Shown here: piece by piece, positions 27,481 to 37,414 of the stretch
Layout: every line of letters begins with the position of its first letter
Numbering within the stretch: the stretch's first letter is position 1
NCBI RefSeq assembly: GCF_007474605.1
Contig: NZ_VHKL01000008.1
Coordinates: 62,001 to 126,000 of the forward strand
Direction of reading: 5' to 3'
DNA length: 64,000 bases
Source: Rhodoligotrophos appendicifer
GTDB taxonomy: Bacteria; Pseudomonadota; Alphaproteobacteria; Rhizobiales; Im1
The notes under the pieces: model-generated
The model's database searches: none
The model's input: only the letters and a program-made list of their open reading frames with translations
Told to the model about the DNA's origin: nothing
Position numbers and translations under genes: made by a program

Positions 27481-28440
27481 TCAACCGCCCGTCACGCCTG
27501 TGGTTGCCACCTTCGGACCCTCGCGGGCCAGCTGCCTTGCCATGAAATTACGAACCCGCAAATCGGCCTCGGCGCGCTGTTCGTCGGTGAGCTTTGCGAT
27601 CTCCGCGTCAAGGTCCGGGTCGGTGCGACCAGACTGGCTTGCCAGGATGTTCCACTTCGCGCCCTCGACCGGATCCGCCGTAAATCCCCGGCCGGTCAGG
27701 TAGAGCCGCGCCACCCGGTTCTGGGCCACGGCATTTCCTTGCCGGGCTGCGACGAGCAGCCATTGAGCGCCAATCTTTTCATCTTTCTGGACGCCCTCAC
27801 CGCGAAAGACCATGACGCCGTAATCAAGGGCCGCGTCGGGGAGCCCCTGCGCTGCGGCCTTGGAAATCCAACTGCCGGCCTGGACCATGTCCTTGTTGAC
27901 GCCTTTGCCCTCGGCATAGAGGACGCCCAAATTGTATTGGGCGTCTGCCAATCCCTGGTCGCCCGCCTTCCGAAACCATTCCGCGGATTTCGCCCAATCC
28001 TGATCGAAGCCGGCGGCACCGGCATAGAGCAGTCCGAGATTGTGCTGAGCCGGCGGATATCCAGCCTGAGCGGCCTGGAGGAGCAGTTGCTCAGCCTTTT
28101 TCGGATCCGTAGCCCCGGTGCGACCGTCCAACAACATCAGGGCGATCGCCACCATTGCGCCGGTGTGGCCACGCTCGGCTGCCTGCTCGTACCAGCGTGT
28201 AGCCAAGTCGAGGTCGCGGGTAATGCCCCAGCCGTTTTCATACATGGTGCCCATCAAGGCCTGGGCCTGAGGATCGCCGGCCTCGCCCAAGGGGGAGGCT
28301 TCCTTGAAGGCGGTCGCAAAATCGCCTGCCTCGGCCGCCCGGATCGCGGCTGCATAGTCTGCCCACAGAGGAGAGGTCGCCGTCGTCGACCCGAGAGCGG
28401 CCACTGCCATGCCGAGCGCGGTGATCCTAAGGGGCTTCAT
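27481..28440 (-). CDS. Sel1/TPR repeat protein, secreted
   Basis: 319 residues. N-terminal signal segment (ITALGMAVAALGS...SPLWA) then about six Sel1-type repeats of 36 residues, such as AQALMGTMYENGWGITRDLDLATRWYEQAA and AQYNLGVLYAEGKGVNKDMVQAGSWI written in pieces along residues 65-270. Sel1 repeats mediate protein contacts in the periplasm or at the envelope. The start MKPLRITAL at 28440 overlaps the end of the ThiE-like gene by 14 bases, so both are probably one transcript after fba. Confidence 0.87.
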   Translation of the reverse strand: MKPLRITALGMAVAALGSTTATSPLWADYAAAIRAAEAGDFATAFKEASPLGEAGDPQAQALMGTMYENGWGITRDLDLATRWYEQAAERGHTGAMVAIALMLLDGRTGATDPKKAEQLLLQAAQAGYPPAQHNLGLLYAGAAGFDQDWAKSAEWFRKAGDQGLADAQYNLGVLYAEGKGVNKDMVQAGSWISKAAAQGLPDAALDYGVMVFRGEGVQKDEKIGAQWLLVAARQGNAVAQNRVARLYLTGRGFTADPVEGAKWNILASQSGRTDPDLDAEIAKLTDEQRAEADLRVRNFMARQLAREGPKVATTGVTGG

Positions 28441-29080
28441 CGGACGCGACTTCATCCATGAGGGCATTGAGATCGGACACCATCGTCCGTGCTGCTTCGG
28501 GCGAGAGCCACATCGTATCTGATGGACGGACGAACTCCACGCTCCCCGCCGCGAGGGCGCGGACGCCCTCCGGCTCCGATGGCATCAAGGCGACGCAGGG
28601 CACCTCGAAAACAGAAGACCACCACACCGGTAGCGAGAAGTCCTCATCTTCGGGAAGATCGCCGGCAATGTCGTCGAAGGCCACAAAATCGGCACCGGCT
28701 TCGCCGAGCTCCATCGCGGCGTGACGGGAGCCTGCACAAAAAGCGCCGATGATCATGTCGGTTCCGAGCATTCGCCGAACATCCTGGTATCGCGAAAGAT
28801 CAGCGCCAATCTGCACGCCATCCACCCCTATTCTGCGCGCCAGGTCGGGACAATCGTCCAAAAGAACGGCGACATTGTGGGCGGCAGCCAAGGGCATGAC
28901 GGCCGCAGCAAGGGCCTCCACACTGGATTCGGTCTCGCCCGCGATCAACAGGCACGCCACGTCGCCCCCCAGCAAGGCAGCATCGAAAAGCTCGGTGAGC
29001 CTTTCGGGTGCGAGGCCGACAGGTGCTACGAGAAAGAGGCGCGAGCGGATCCTCGACGCGGCAGCCTGTTTCCGGGCGAT
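28427..29080 (-). CDS. ThiE-like TIM-barrel protein with no canonical start codon
   Basis: The frame encodes a thiamine-phosphate-synthase-like barrel. Strand one, RLFLVAPVGLAPERLTELF, lies upstream of every possible ATG, GTG or TTG except a TTG at 28975 that would delete it. An ATC at 29080 sits eight bases after AAGGAG and 15 bases after an in-frame TAA, and is the best start: 217 residues. GVDGVQIGADLSRYQ corresponds to the ThiE substrate loop, but the pyrophosphate-binding GPxFxTxTK stretch is missing, so catalysis is doubtful. In rhizobia a ThiE-like gene commonly follows fba. ATC starts are very rare; a start-codon mutation is the alternative. Confidence 0.7.
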   Translation of the reverse strand: MARKQAAASRIRSRLFLVAPVGLAPERLTELFDAALLGGDVACLLIAGETESSVEALAAAVMPLAAAHNVAVLLDDCPDLARRIGVDGVQIGADLSRYQDVRRMLGTDMIIGAFCAGSRHAAMELGEAGADFVAFDDIAGDLPEDEDFSLPVWWSSVFEVPCVALMPSEPEGVRALAAGSVEFVRPSDTMWLSPEAARTMVSDLNALMDEVASDEAP

Positions 29081-29130
29081 GAGCTCGTCTCCTTAATTGC
29101 TCTCAACGATGGCGAGAGAACTTATCTCCC

Positions 29131-30150
29131 TCAGGCCGCCTTCTCCAGATCCGCGCTATAACGGCCTTGGGCAGCAAGGCCGTTCATCTTCGCCCGGTGC
29201 GTAAAGGCTCGCTGGCCCGCTGCCACGTTTTCGGATTTGCCACCCCACGCCTTGATCGCGGCCGCTTGCAGGGCACGCCCATAGGAGAAGGTCAGCGGCC
29301 ATGGCAGGTCGTGACCGGCATTCATGGCGGACAGATGGGCGGTCGCGATTTCGTCGGACTGGCCACCGGACAGGAACACGATGCCCGGTACTGCGGCGGG
29401 TACCGTGCGCTTCAGCACCTTCACCGTCTTTTCGGCGACTTCCTCGATCCCAGCCTGTTGCGGGCATTCCGTACCGGAGATCACCATGTTCGGCTTCAGG
29501 AGGGTCTGCTCGAGGACCACGTCCTGCATGTTCAGTTCCGCATAGAGGCTGTGCAGCACCCGCTCCGTCACCTCCAGGCAGCGATCAATGGTGTGATCGC
29601 CGTCCATCAGCAACTCGGGCTCGACGATCGGGACCAGACCGGCTTCCTGGGCGATGGCCGCATATCGCGCAAGGGCGTGGGTGTTGGTGAGGATGCACGC
29701 CCGACTCGGTATGTCCTTGCCGATCGTGATGACGGCCCGCCACTTCGTGAAGCGAGCCCCCAGCTTGTGATATTCCTGACAGCGTTCGCGCAGGCCATCC
29801 AGGCCTTCGGTAATCTGTTCGTCCGGATGATATGCGAGGGGCTTCGTTCCGGCATCGACCTTGATGCCGGGAATGCAGCCCGCCCTGGTCAGCAGTTCGA
29901 CGAAGGGCGTCCCGTCTTTTGCGCTCTGGCGGATGGTCTCGTCAAAGAGGATCACGCCGGAGATGTGATCCGTCATGGCCTCCGTCGAGCGGAACAGCAT
30001 CTCGCGATAGTCGCGACGCGCCTCCTCGGTGGAGGTCAGGGCGATCGCATCGAAACGCTTCTTGATCGTGCTGGTGCTCTCGTCGGCCGCGAGAATTCCC
30101 TTCCCGTCGGCCACCAAGGCTTTCGCCACCTGTTCAAGGGTCATGCTCAT
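29131..30150 (-). CDS. fba: class I fructose-bisphosphate aldolase
   Basis: 339 residues. It splits fructose-1,6-bisphosphate through a Schiff base. Motifs: GKGILAADESTSTIKKRF, CIPGIKVDAG, ARFTKWRAV, VPIVEPELLMDGDH and LLKPNMV with the Schiff-base Lys, then FLSGGQSDEIAT. The start at 30150 has GAGGAA upstream; the open frame continues to 30180. Last glycolytic gene of tkt-gap-pgk-fba. Confidence 0.97.
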   Translation of the reverse strand: MSMTLEQVAKALVADGKGILAADESTSTIKKRFDAIALTSTEEARRDYREMLFRSTEAMTDHISGVILFDETIRQSAKDGTPFVELLTRAGCIPGIKVDAGTKPLAYHPDEQITEGLDGLRERCQEYHKLGARFTKWRAVITIGKDIPSRACILTNTHALARYAAIAQEAGLVPIVEPELLMDGDHTIDRCLEVTERVLHSLYAELNMQDVVLEQTLLKPNMVISGTECPQQAGIEEVAEKTVKVLKRTVPAAVPGIVFLSGGQSDEIATAHLSAMNAGHDLPWPLTFSYGRALQAAAIKAWGGKSENVAAGQRAFTHRAKMNGLAAQGRYSADLEKAA

Positions 30151-30228
30151 CGTTTCATTCCTCATGGATCGGTGGGTCAATAGACCGAATTATGCTTCAA
30201 GATGATGGCACAGCGAAAGAGGATCGCC

Positions 30229-31437
30229 TCACGCAGCCACCGCCTGTTCAAGGACCGCGACGCCCGGAAGCTCCTTGCCCTCAAGCCATTCGAGAAAGGC
30301 CCCGCCGGCGGTCGAGACATAGGTGAAATCGTCTGCCACGCCCGCATGATTGAGCGCGGATACGGTGTCGCCGCCGCCGGCGATGGAGCGCAGCTTGCCG
30401 GCGCGGCTCAACTCGGCCGCAAATTTCGCCACCGCCACCGTTCCCCGGTCGAAGGGCTCCAATTCGAAGACGCCGAACGGTCCATTCCAGACGAGGGTCT
30501 TGGCCTTCGCAAAGCGAGACTTCACAAGCTCAACGGTTTTCGGGCCAATATCGAGAATGCGCTCCTTCTCGCTGATGGCGCCGATGTCGACCGTTCGGTG
30601 ATGGGCGTGAGGCTTGAAATCCTCCGCGACCACGGCATCGACGGGCAGCAGGATCTCGCAGCCCTGATGCCCGGCTTCCTTCAGGATACTGCGGGCCTCG
30701 TTGAACAGCTCGGGTTCGCAGAGCGAGCGACCGATCGGCTTGCCCTGAGCAGCCAGAAAAGTGTTCGCCATGCCGCCGCCGATGATCAACGTGTCCACCT
30801 TCGACGTCAGATGCCCGAGCACGTCGAACTTGGTGGAGATCTTGGCACCCCCGACCACCGCAACCAAAGGACGTTCGGGATGTTCGAGCGCCGAGGACAG
30901 CGCTTCGACCTCGGCTTCCATGGCACGACCCGCAACCGAGGGAAGAAAATGCGCAATGCCTTCAGTGGAGGCATGCGCCCGGTGAGCCGCAGAGAAGGCA
31001 TCGTTCACATAGATGTCGCCCAGATCAAACAGCCGTCGAACGAAGGCGGGCTGATTTGCCTCTTCGCCTGGATGAAAGCGGGTGTTCTCCAGCAGCAGAA
31101 CGTCGCCCGGCTTGGCGGCCTCGACGGCCTTGAGGGCCTCACCGTTTTCCCAGTTCGTCTCGACGAATTTCACCGGCTGACCCAGAACCTTGGCCAAAGG
31201 CTCAGCCACCACGCGCAACGTCATGTCGGGCACCACGGTGCCCTTTGGGCGCCCGAGATGCGAGAGGAGGATCACTTTCGCCCCCTTCGAGACCAGTTCC
31301 CGAATGGTCGGGACGACACGCTCGATGCGGGTCTGGTCCTGAACCTCCTCGCCTTTCAGAGGCACGTTCAGATCGACGCGCAGGAGGACCCGCTTGCCCC
31401 TGACATCCACATCATCCAACGTCCGAAAGCTCGCCAT
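30229..31437 (-). CDS. pgk: phosphoglycerate kinase
   Basis: 402 residues. It transfers phosphate between 1,3-bisphosphoglycerate and [48 protein letters not shown] and the C-terminal [12 protein letters not shown] are conserved. The start MASFRTLDD at 31437 follows a G-rich site; the upstream extension overlaps gap. 20 bases after gap. Confidence 0.98.
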   Translation of the reverse strand: MASFRTLDDVDVRGKRVLLRVDLNVPLKGEEVQDQTRIERVVPTIRELVSKGAKVILLSHLGRPKGTVVPDMTLRVVAEPLAKVLGQPVKFVETNWENGEALKAVEAAKPGDVLLLENTRFHPGEEANQPAFVRRLFDLGDIYVNDAFSAAHRAHASTEGIAHFLPSVAGRAMEAEVEALSSALEHPERPLVAVVGGAKISTKFDVLGHLTSKVDTLIIGGGMANTFLAAQGKPIGRSLCEPELFNEARSILKEAGHQGCEILLPVDAVVAEDFKPHAHHRTVDIGAISEKERILDIGPKTVELVKSRFAKAKTLVWNGPFGVFELEPFDRGTVAVAKFAAELSRAGKLRSIAGGGDTVSALNHAGVADDFTYVSTAGGAFLEWLEGKELPGVAVLEQAVAA

Positions 31438-31457
31438 GACCCGCCCCCCGGATGCCG

Positions 31458-32462
31458 TTAAAGCGCGCTCCAATATGCCGCCGTGTCGTTCATGCGGTGG
31501 GAGAAACCCCATTCATTGTCATACCAAGCGGCCACGCGTACCAGACGCTTGTCGACGATCTGCGTCTGGGTGAGATCAAAGACGCAAGAGGCCGGATTAT
31601 GGTTGAAATCGGTGGAGACGAGCGGCTCGTCACATGCTTCCACGACCCCGGCCAGATTCCCTGCGGCAGCCTTGCGCACCGCATCGTTGATCGCCTCGGC
31701 GCTCACTTCGCGGGCAGGCACGAACACAAGGTCGACCAAGGACACATTGGGTACAGGGACGCGGACCGACGTCCCGTCCAGCTTGCCCTTCAGCTTCGGG
31801 AGCACTTCGCCAACGGTCTTGGCGGCCCCTGTCGTGGTGGGGATCATGGACAGTCCGGCGGCGCGGGCGCGGCGGAGATCCTTATGGCTGTTGTCCAGAA
31901 GCCGCTGATCCGTCGTATAGGCATGAATCGTCGTCATGAAGCCGCGCTCCAGACCGCAGAACTCATCGAGCAGCATGGCCATGGGCGCGAGACAGTTGGT
32001 GGTACAGGAGGCGTTGGAGACGATGGTCTGGTCCGCCTTCATATCCTTGTGGTTGACGCCATAGACGACGGTCATGTCAGCGCCCTTCGCGGGGGCCGAG
32101 CAGAGGACCTTCTTGGCGCCGTTGGTCAGGTGGATCTGCGCCTTGTCGCGACTGTTGAACTTGCCGGTGCATTCAAGAACCACGTCAACCCCATGGTCGC
32201 CCCAGCGGATGTTCGCTGGATCCTCCTCGCTGATATAGGCGATGCGACCCTTGCCGATGTCGAGGAAGCCCTCTCCCGTCTCCACCGGTCCGGGAAACCG
32301 GCCATGCACGCTATCATATTTGAAGAGATGCGCTGCGCCTTCCAGCGCCGACCGGTTGTTGATGGCCACCACCTCCATGTCGCTGCGCCCGGATTCGGCA
32401 TAGGCACGAAGGACGAGGCGGCCGATGCGGCCAAATCCATTGATGGCAACACGAACGGTCAT
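31458..32462 (-). CDS. gap: glyceraldehyde-3-phosphate dehydrogenase, type I
   Basis: 334 residues. [16 protein letters not shown] binds NAD(P); [12 protein letters not shown] has the active-site Cys near residue 154; [12 protein letters not shown] ends the catalytic domain. The residue after NN in [21 protein letters not shown] is not Asp, as in many enzymes that use NADP as well, so dual cofactor use is possible. 38 bases after tkt. Confidence 0.97.
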   Translation of the reverse strand: MTVRVAINGFGRIGRLVLRAYAESGRSDMEVVAINNRSALEGAAHLFKYDSVHGRFPGPVETGEGFLDIGKGRIAYISEEDPANIRWGDHGVDVVLECTGKFNSRDKAQIHLTNGAKKVLCSAPAKGADMTVVYGVNHKDMKADQTIVSNASCTTNCLAPMAMLLDEFCGLERGFMTTIHAYTTDQRLLDNSHKDLRRARAAGLSMIPTTTGAAKTVGEVLPKLKGKLDGTSVRVPVPNVSLVDLVFVPAREVSAEAINDAVRKAAAGNLAGVVEACDEPLVSTDFNHNPASCVFDLTQTQIVDKRLVRVAAWYDNEWGFSHRMNDTAAYWSAL

Positions 32463-32500
32463 GTCGAAGCGCTATCCCTGTTGAAGCTGTGGTCGAGGTG

Positions 32501-34552
32501 TCAGTTCTTGGTACCGGCGATCCGGCTGGTCACGGCAGACACCGCCGCCTCGGCGGTAATGCCGAAGTGGCGGTAAAGTTCCTGGTAGGGTCCACTGGCG
32601 CCGAAGCCGTGCATCCCGATAAAGATGCCGTCATGGCCGATGAACCGCTCCCAGCCCATAGAAACCGCTGCTTCGATGGCGACCCGATGTTTTTCCGGGC
32701 CGAGGACCGATGCGCGATATTCCGGAGATTGTGCGGCAAAAAGCTCGAAGCTCGGGACTGAGACCACCCGGGTGTGATGCCCCGCCTTGTCAAGTTGAGC
32801 CTTGGCCGCCAAAGCGATCTCGATTTCGGATCCCGAGGCGAAGATCACCACTTCGCTGTCGGCATTGGTGCCAGCGAGCTCATAGGCGCCGCGGGCGCAC
32901 AGATTGTCGGCATCGGATTCGTGCCGTACCGCCGGCAGATTCTGGCGGGTGAGAGCCATGACGGAGGGGCCGTCCCGGTTCTCAAGAGCGATCTGCCAGC
33001 ATTCGGCCGTCTCCATGGCGTCGGCGGGCCTCAGCACCTTCAAGTTGGGGATGGCCCGCAAGGCGGCAAGCTGCTCCACCGGCTGATGGGTCGGCCCGTC
33101 CTCGCCAAGCCCGATCGAATCATGGGTGAAAACGAAGATGACGCGCTGCTGCATCAGTGCCGCCAAGCGCACGGAGGGCCTGCAGTAATCGGAGAAGATC
33201 AGGAACGTGCCGCCATAAGGGATCACGCCCCGGTGCAGCGCCATGCCGTTCATCGCCGCGGCCATGCCATGCTCGCGGATGCCGTAATGGATGAAGCGGC
33301 CGGAGAAATCCTCCGGCGTAATCGCCTTCATGTCGGCCGATTTCGTGTTGTTCGACGGGGTCAGATCGGCAGACCCCCCGATCGTCTCGGTCACCACGGC
33401 GTTGATGACGTCGAGAACCATCTGTGAAGCCGACCGCGTCGCCGTCTTCGGCTTGTCCTTGGCCAGCTTGTCCTTGAAACTGCGGATGACCGAGCCAAAC
33501 TTCGAGGGAAGGTCTCCACGCTGGCGGCGGTCGAATTCGGCACGGGTCTCGACGTCGAGTTCCGCGACATTCTGCTCCCAGGTGCGACGATGCTTGCAGG
33601 CGCGGATGCCGGCGATACGCCACAGATCGCGAATGTCGGTCGGGACGACGAAGGGCTCGTCGGTCCAGGCCAGCGACTTACGGGTGGCGGCAATCTCATC
33701 GGGCCCGAGCGGCGAGCCGTGGGCGCCCGAGGTGCCCTGCTTCTTCGGCGCCCCATAGCCAATGACGGTGCGGCACGCGATCAGCGAGGGGCGATCGTCG
33801 GACTGTGCCGCCGTTATCGCCGCCGCAATCGCCGAGGGATCATGGCCGTCGATGCCCATGGTGTGCCAGCCGGAGGCGTCAAAGCGCTTCAGCTGATCGG
33901 TCGAATCCGACAGCTTGATCGGCCCATCGATGGAAATGCCGTTGTCATCAAAGAGAACGATGAGCTTGCCGAGCTTCAAGTGACCGGCGAGCGCGATGGA
34001 TTCCTGGCTGATGCCCTCCATGAGATCGCCGTCGCTGGCAAGCACATAGGTCCGGTGGTCGACCACGGAGGCTCCGAAGCGCGTCGACAGCAGGCGTTCG
34101 GCGATCGCCATGCCGACGGCATTGCCCAGGCCCTGCCCGAGCGGCCCGGTGGTCGTCTCGATTCCCGCGGCGTGGCCATATTCCGGATGTCCCGCCGTGC
34201 GGGAGCCAAGCTGGCGGAACCGCTTGATCTCGTCGATCGTGATGTCTTCGTATCCGAGAAGATGCAGCAGCCCGTATAGCAGCATGGAGCCATGGCCGGC
34301 GGAGAGCACGAAGCGATCGCGGTCCGGCCAATGGGGCTCGGTGGCGTCAAACTTCAGGAACTGCGTAAAGAGGACGGTGGCAATGTCCGCCGCCCCCATC
34401 GGAAGTCCCGGATGGCCTGAGTTTGCTGCTTGGACAGCGTCCATGGCGAGGGCGCGAAGCGCGTTGGCCATGCGTGTATGCTTGGTGGTATCGATGGTGG
34501 TGCTACCTTGGATGTGCGCTGTCATTGCGTCCGATGCCGCCGGGTCCGTCAT
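32501..34552 (-). CDS. tkt: transketolase
   Basis: 683 residues, thiamine diphosphate enzyme of the pentose phosphate and Calvin routes. [24 protein letters not shown], the cofactor motif [13 protein letters not shown]...[25 protein letters not shown] and the C-terminal [19 protein letters not shown] are present. The start ATG at 34552 is 39 bases downstream of a likely promoter at 34591-34618; an ATG at 34525 is also possible. The frame opens much further upstream without support. Confidence 0.97.
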   Translation of the reverse strand: MTDPAASDAMTAHIQGSTTIDTTKHTRMANALRALAMDAVQAANSGHPGLPMGAADIATVLFTQFLKFDATEPHWPDRDRFVLSAGHGSMLLYGLLHLLGYEDITIDEIKRFRQLGSRTAGHPEYGHAAGIETTTGPLGQGLGNAVGMAIAERLLSTRFGASVVDHRTYVLASDGDLMEGISQESIALAGHLKLGKLIVLFDDNGISIDGPIKLSDSTDQLKRFDASGWHTMGIDGHDPSAIAAAITAAQSDDRPSLIACRTVIGYGAPKKQGTSGAHGSPLGPDEIAATRKSLAWTDEPFVVPTDIRDLWRIAGIRACKHRRTWEQNVAELDVETRAEFDRRQRGDLPSKFGSVIRSFKDKLAKDKPKTATRSASQMVLDVINAVVTETIGGSADLTPSNNTKSADMKAITPEDFSGRFIHYGIREHGMAAAMNGMALHRGVIPYGGTFLIFSDYCRPSVRLAALMQQRVIFVFTHDSIGLGEDGPTHQPVEQLAALRAIPNLKVLRPADAMETAECWQIALENRDGPSVMALTRQNLPAVRHESDADNLCARGAYELAGTNADSEVVIFASGSEIEIALAAKAQLDKAGHHTRVVSVPSFELFAAQSPEYRASVLGPEKHRVAIEAAVSMGWERFIGHDGIFIGMHGFGASGPYQELYRHFGITAEAAVSAVTSRIAGTKN

Positions 34553-34590
34553 TTCAGCCGGTCTGCCGAGCCGTGGAGAACAGGCGCCAC

Positions 34591-34618
34591 ACATAGCATT
34601 TGGCGCCCCCAAGTCAAC
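34591..34618 (-). promoter_or_regulatory. probable promoter of the tkt-gap-pgk-fba run
   Basis: On the minus strand GTTGAC, 16 bases, CTATGT, near the alphaproteobacterial sigma-70 consensus. The gap to efp (34553-34766) should also hold the efp promoter on the other strand, which I could not place. Confidence 0.5.
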
Positions 34619-34766
34619 GGCCGGGCCCGCCGACGCGGCACGTAGGTGCGCATCGCTGCGCGGTTTTTGATGCATCCCGCAGGCAGAGTTGATAGGTATC
34701 GCGCCCAAGTGCTGCATATGGCGCCGTCAAGCGCCGCCAGCGCAACCCTTTTCCTTCAGGTGAAAG

Positions 34767-35330
34767 ATGAAGATCAACGGTAACGAAATCCGCCCGGGCA
34801 ACGTCATCCAGCACCAGGGCGGCCTATGGGTCGCAGTAAAGACCCAGCACGTGAAACCCGGCAAGGGCGGCGCCTACGCCCAGGTCGAGCTCAAAAATCT
34901 GGTCGACAACCGCAAGCTCAACGAGCGCTTCCGGTCTTCGGAGACCGTGGAGCGCGTCCGCCTCGAGCAGAAAGACTATCAGTATCTCTATCCGTCCGGG
35001 GACATGCTGGTGTTCATGGATCAAGAAACCTACGAGCAGATCGAGCTGTCGACCGAATTCGTGGGTGATCGCGCCGCATTTCTCCAGGACGGCATGAAGG
35101 TCACCGTCGACAGCCACGAGGGTACGCCTCTCGGCATCACCCTGCCTGACTACGTAACGCTCGAGATCGTCGAAGCCGATGCGGTCGTCAAAGGGCAGAC
35201 GGCATCGTCCTCCTATAAGCCGGCGGTCCTCGAGAATGGCCTGCGCGTCATGGTGCCCCCCTTCATCACCACGGGTGAGCGTATCATTGTTGACACCAAC
35301 GAGGTCGCCTATGTGCGACGGGCCGACTAA
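34767..35330 (+). CDS. efp: elongation factor P
   Basis: 187 residues, three beta domains. It rescues ribosomes stalled on polyproline. [18 protein letters not shown] carries the conserved Lys at residue 33 that is beta-lysylated in many bacteria; no epmA or epmB gene is in this window. The C terminus [18 protein letters not shown] is typical. Divergent from tkt; 32 bases before the inositol phosphatase gene. Confidence 0.97.
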   Translation: MKINGNEIRPGNVIQHQGGLWVAVKTQHVKPGKGGAYAQVELKNLVDNRKLNERFRSSETVERVRLEQKDYQYLYPSGDMLVFMDQETYEQIELSTEFVGDRAAFLQDGMKVTVDSHEGTPLGITLPDYVTLEIVEADAVVKGQTASSSYKPAVLENGLRVMVPPFITTGERIIVDTNEVAYVRRAD

Positions 35331-35362
35331 CCGCCGATAATGCGACTGGAACAAGGAAGAAG

Positions 35363-36154
35363 ATGCGTTCAGCACTGATCAACGTGATGATCCAGGCTGC
35401 GCGAAAGGCCGCCCGCCGGCTTCAGCGCGACTTTGGAGAAGTAGAAAATCTGCAGGTGTCCATGAAGGGACCGGCGGATTTCGTCTCCAATGCCGATCGA
35501 CAGGCAGAGGACACGCTCGTCGAGGAGTTGTCACGAGCGCGACCCGGTTATGGCTTCCTGCTCGAGGAGCGCGGCGGCATCAAGGGGACCGATCCCAATC
35601 ATCGGTGGATCATCGATCCCCTCGACGGCACCACGAATTTCCTGCACGGGATCCCGCATTTCGCCATTTCGATCGGTCTGCAGCGCGATGACGACATGGT
35701 CGCCGCCCTGATCTACAATCCGATATCGGACGAGCTCTATACGGCCGAACGCGGCCGCGGCTCCTTTCTGAACGACAGGCGGTTGCGCGTGGCGGCGCGT
35801 CGGGATCTGTCGCAGGCCGTCATCGGCTGCGGCGTCCCGCACAATGCCCGCGGCGACCATGGGCTGTTCCGGCTGGAATTGGCGCGGATTCAAGCCAAGG
35901 CCGCAGGGATCCGTCGCCTTGGGGCGGCGGCGCTCGACCTCGCCTATGTGGCCGCAGGACGATATGACGGCTTCTGGGAGCGGGGCCTGAAGCCCTGGGA
36001 CATCGCTGCCGGAGCCCTGCTCATCCGAGAAGCCGGCGGCACGATCGGCGACATCGAAGGGCGCAAAGACTTCATGGCCACAGGCGATGTCCTGGCCGCG
36101 AACGAGTCGATCTATGGCGAGATGGAGCGGGAGCTCAAGGCAGCGCGGAAATAA
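35363..36154 (+). CDS. inositol monophosphatase family protein (SuhB-like)
   Basis: 263 residues, lithium-sensitive phosphatase fold. Metal ligands are visible in LLEERGG, IDPLDGTTNFLHG (residues 86-98) and KPWDIAAGALLIREAGG. It removes phosphate from inositol-1-phosphate or similar sugars; SuhB homologues also take part in transcription antitermination. It follows efp closely, an order common in Rhizobiales. Confidence 0.93.
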   Translation: MRSALINVMIQAARKAARRLQRDFGEVENLQVSMKGPADFVSNADRQAEDTLVEELSRARPGYGFLLEERGGIKGTDPNHRWIIDPLDGTTNFLHGIPHFAISIGLQRDDDMVAALIYNPISDELYTAERGRGSFLNDRRLRVAARRDLSQAVIGCGVPHNARGDHGLFRLELARIQAKAAGIRRLGAAALDLAYVAAGRYDGFWERGLKPWDIAAGALLIREAGGTIGDIEGRKDFMATGDVLAANESIYGEMERELKAARK

Positions 36155-36321
36155 GCGGCTGCCCACTTAAAAATGAAGTGCGGCACCTTGGCCACAGGCG
36201 CTAATTTGCTCCCGAGCGCTAATGAAATTTTCCGACTTTCGCTTTATGTTGACATGAAGATGCAAGGGCAGAGCGACAAGGAATTCCCGCGCACTAACAG
36301 ACAGAGCTCGAGGGGGAGGCC

Positions 36322-37407
36322 TTGAAGAAGAGCCTAGCCGAAGAATACGATCTGTTCGCGCTGACGCGGCCTCGGCTGTATCTCATCCGGATGACCGTCT
36401 TCACGATCCTGATGGCATTCGGGATTGCGATCCTGTTTCCCCAGATCAGGACCGCCTTCATGGTCAATCCGGGCCTGAACGGGGTCATTATCGGCACGCT
36501 GGTTCTCGGCATCGGATATGCCTTCCGCCTGGTGTGGCGTCTCTTTCCCGAAGTCGCCTGGGTCAACAGCTTCCGGATCTCGGATCCCGGCCTGGAAATC
36601 CCTCATACCCCGGTGCTCCTGGCGCCGATGTCGACTCTGCTTCGTCATCGGCAAACAGAGACCGTGCTGACCCCAGGGACCATGCGGTCGCTGCTCGACA
36701 GCCTCGCGTCGCGGCTGGATGAATCGCGGGACATCTCGCGCTATCTCATCGGACTGCTCGTCTTTCTCGGCCTGCTGGGCACGTTCTGGGGCCTGTCGCA
36801 AACCGTGAGCGCCGTGGGTCTGACCATTCGCGGGCTCGATGTCGGCGCCACGGAATCGGCCGCCATCTTCGAGCAGCTGAAGACCGGCCTCGAAGCGCCC
36901 CTGGCGGGCATGGGAACGGCGTTCGCCTCCTCGCTGTTCGGCCTCGCCGGATCGCTGATCCTGGGCTTCCTCGACCTGCAGGCGGGGCAGGCCCAGAACC
37001 GGTTCTACAATGATCTCGAAGAATGGCTGTCGACGCTGACCGACATTCATGCCGGAGACGGGCGGAGCGGCGGGCAATTGGCCGTTCCTCACTATGTCCA
37101 GCTCGATCTGCGGGAGATGCAGAACAGTCTGAACAGGATCAACACCACCTTGAGCGAAGCGCTCAGTGAACCCGATAGTGGGCCGGCCGCCAATGCCGGT
37201 CCGCAGGAGGATTCGCTGGCCATAACACGGCTGGCAAATGCGGTGCAGGGACTCGTCGCGCAGATGCGCGAAGAACAGCAGATCGTCCGAAAATGGGCCC
37301 AGGCGCAGGCGGATAATCAGGCCGAGATCAAAACGATGCTGTCGCGGATGAATCGCGAGCCCGATCGGCTGACGCGACGGCCTCGCGCCCCAGCAACGGA
37401 AGAGTAG
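36322..37407 (+). CDS. MotA/TolQ/ExbB-type proton channel protein
   Basis: 361 residues. Membrane helices are at about residues 22-42, 52-72, 140-160 and 190-215; the second pair (ISRYLIGLLVFLGLLGTFWGL, GMGTAFASSLFGLAGSLILGF) matches the channel helices of the MotA/TolQ/ExbB family. The C-terminal 120 residues are a polar, partly coiled tail. The TTG start has GGGGGAGG three bases upstream. Only seven bases separate it from the MotB-like gene, so the two form a stator-like pair. ZorA of the Zorya defence system is a relative, but its tail is much longer and no ZorC, ZorD or ZorE gene is here. Confidence 0.85.
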   Translation: MKKSLAEEYDLFALTRPRLYLIRMTVFTILMAFGIAILFPQIRTAFMVNPGLNGVIIGTLVLGIGYAFRLVWRLFPEVAWVNSFRISDPGLEIPHTPVLLAPMSTLLRHRQTETVLTPGTMRSLLDSLASRLDESRDISRYLIGLLVFLGLLGTFWGLSQTVSAVGLTIRGLDVGATESAAIFEQLKTGLEAPLAGMGTAFASSLFGLAGSLILGFLDLQAGQAQNRFYNDLEEWLSTLTDIHAGDGRSGGQLAVPHYVQLDLREMQNSLNRINTTLSEALSEPDSGPAANAGPQEDSLAITRLANAVQGLVAQMREEQQIVRKWAQAQADNQAEIKTMLSRMNREPDRLTRRPRAPATEE

Positions 37408-37414
37408 GTATTCC

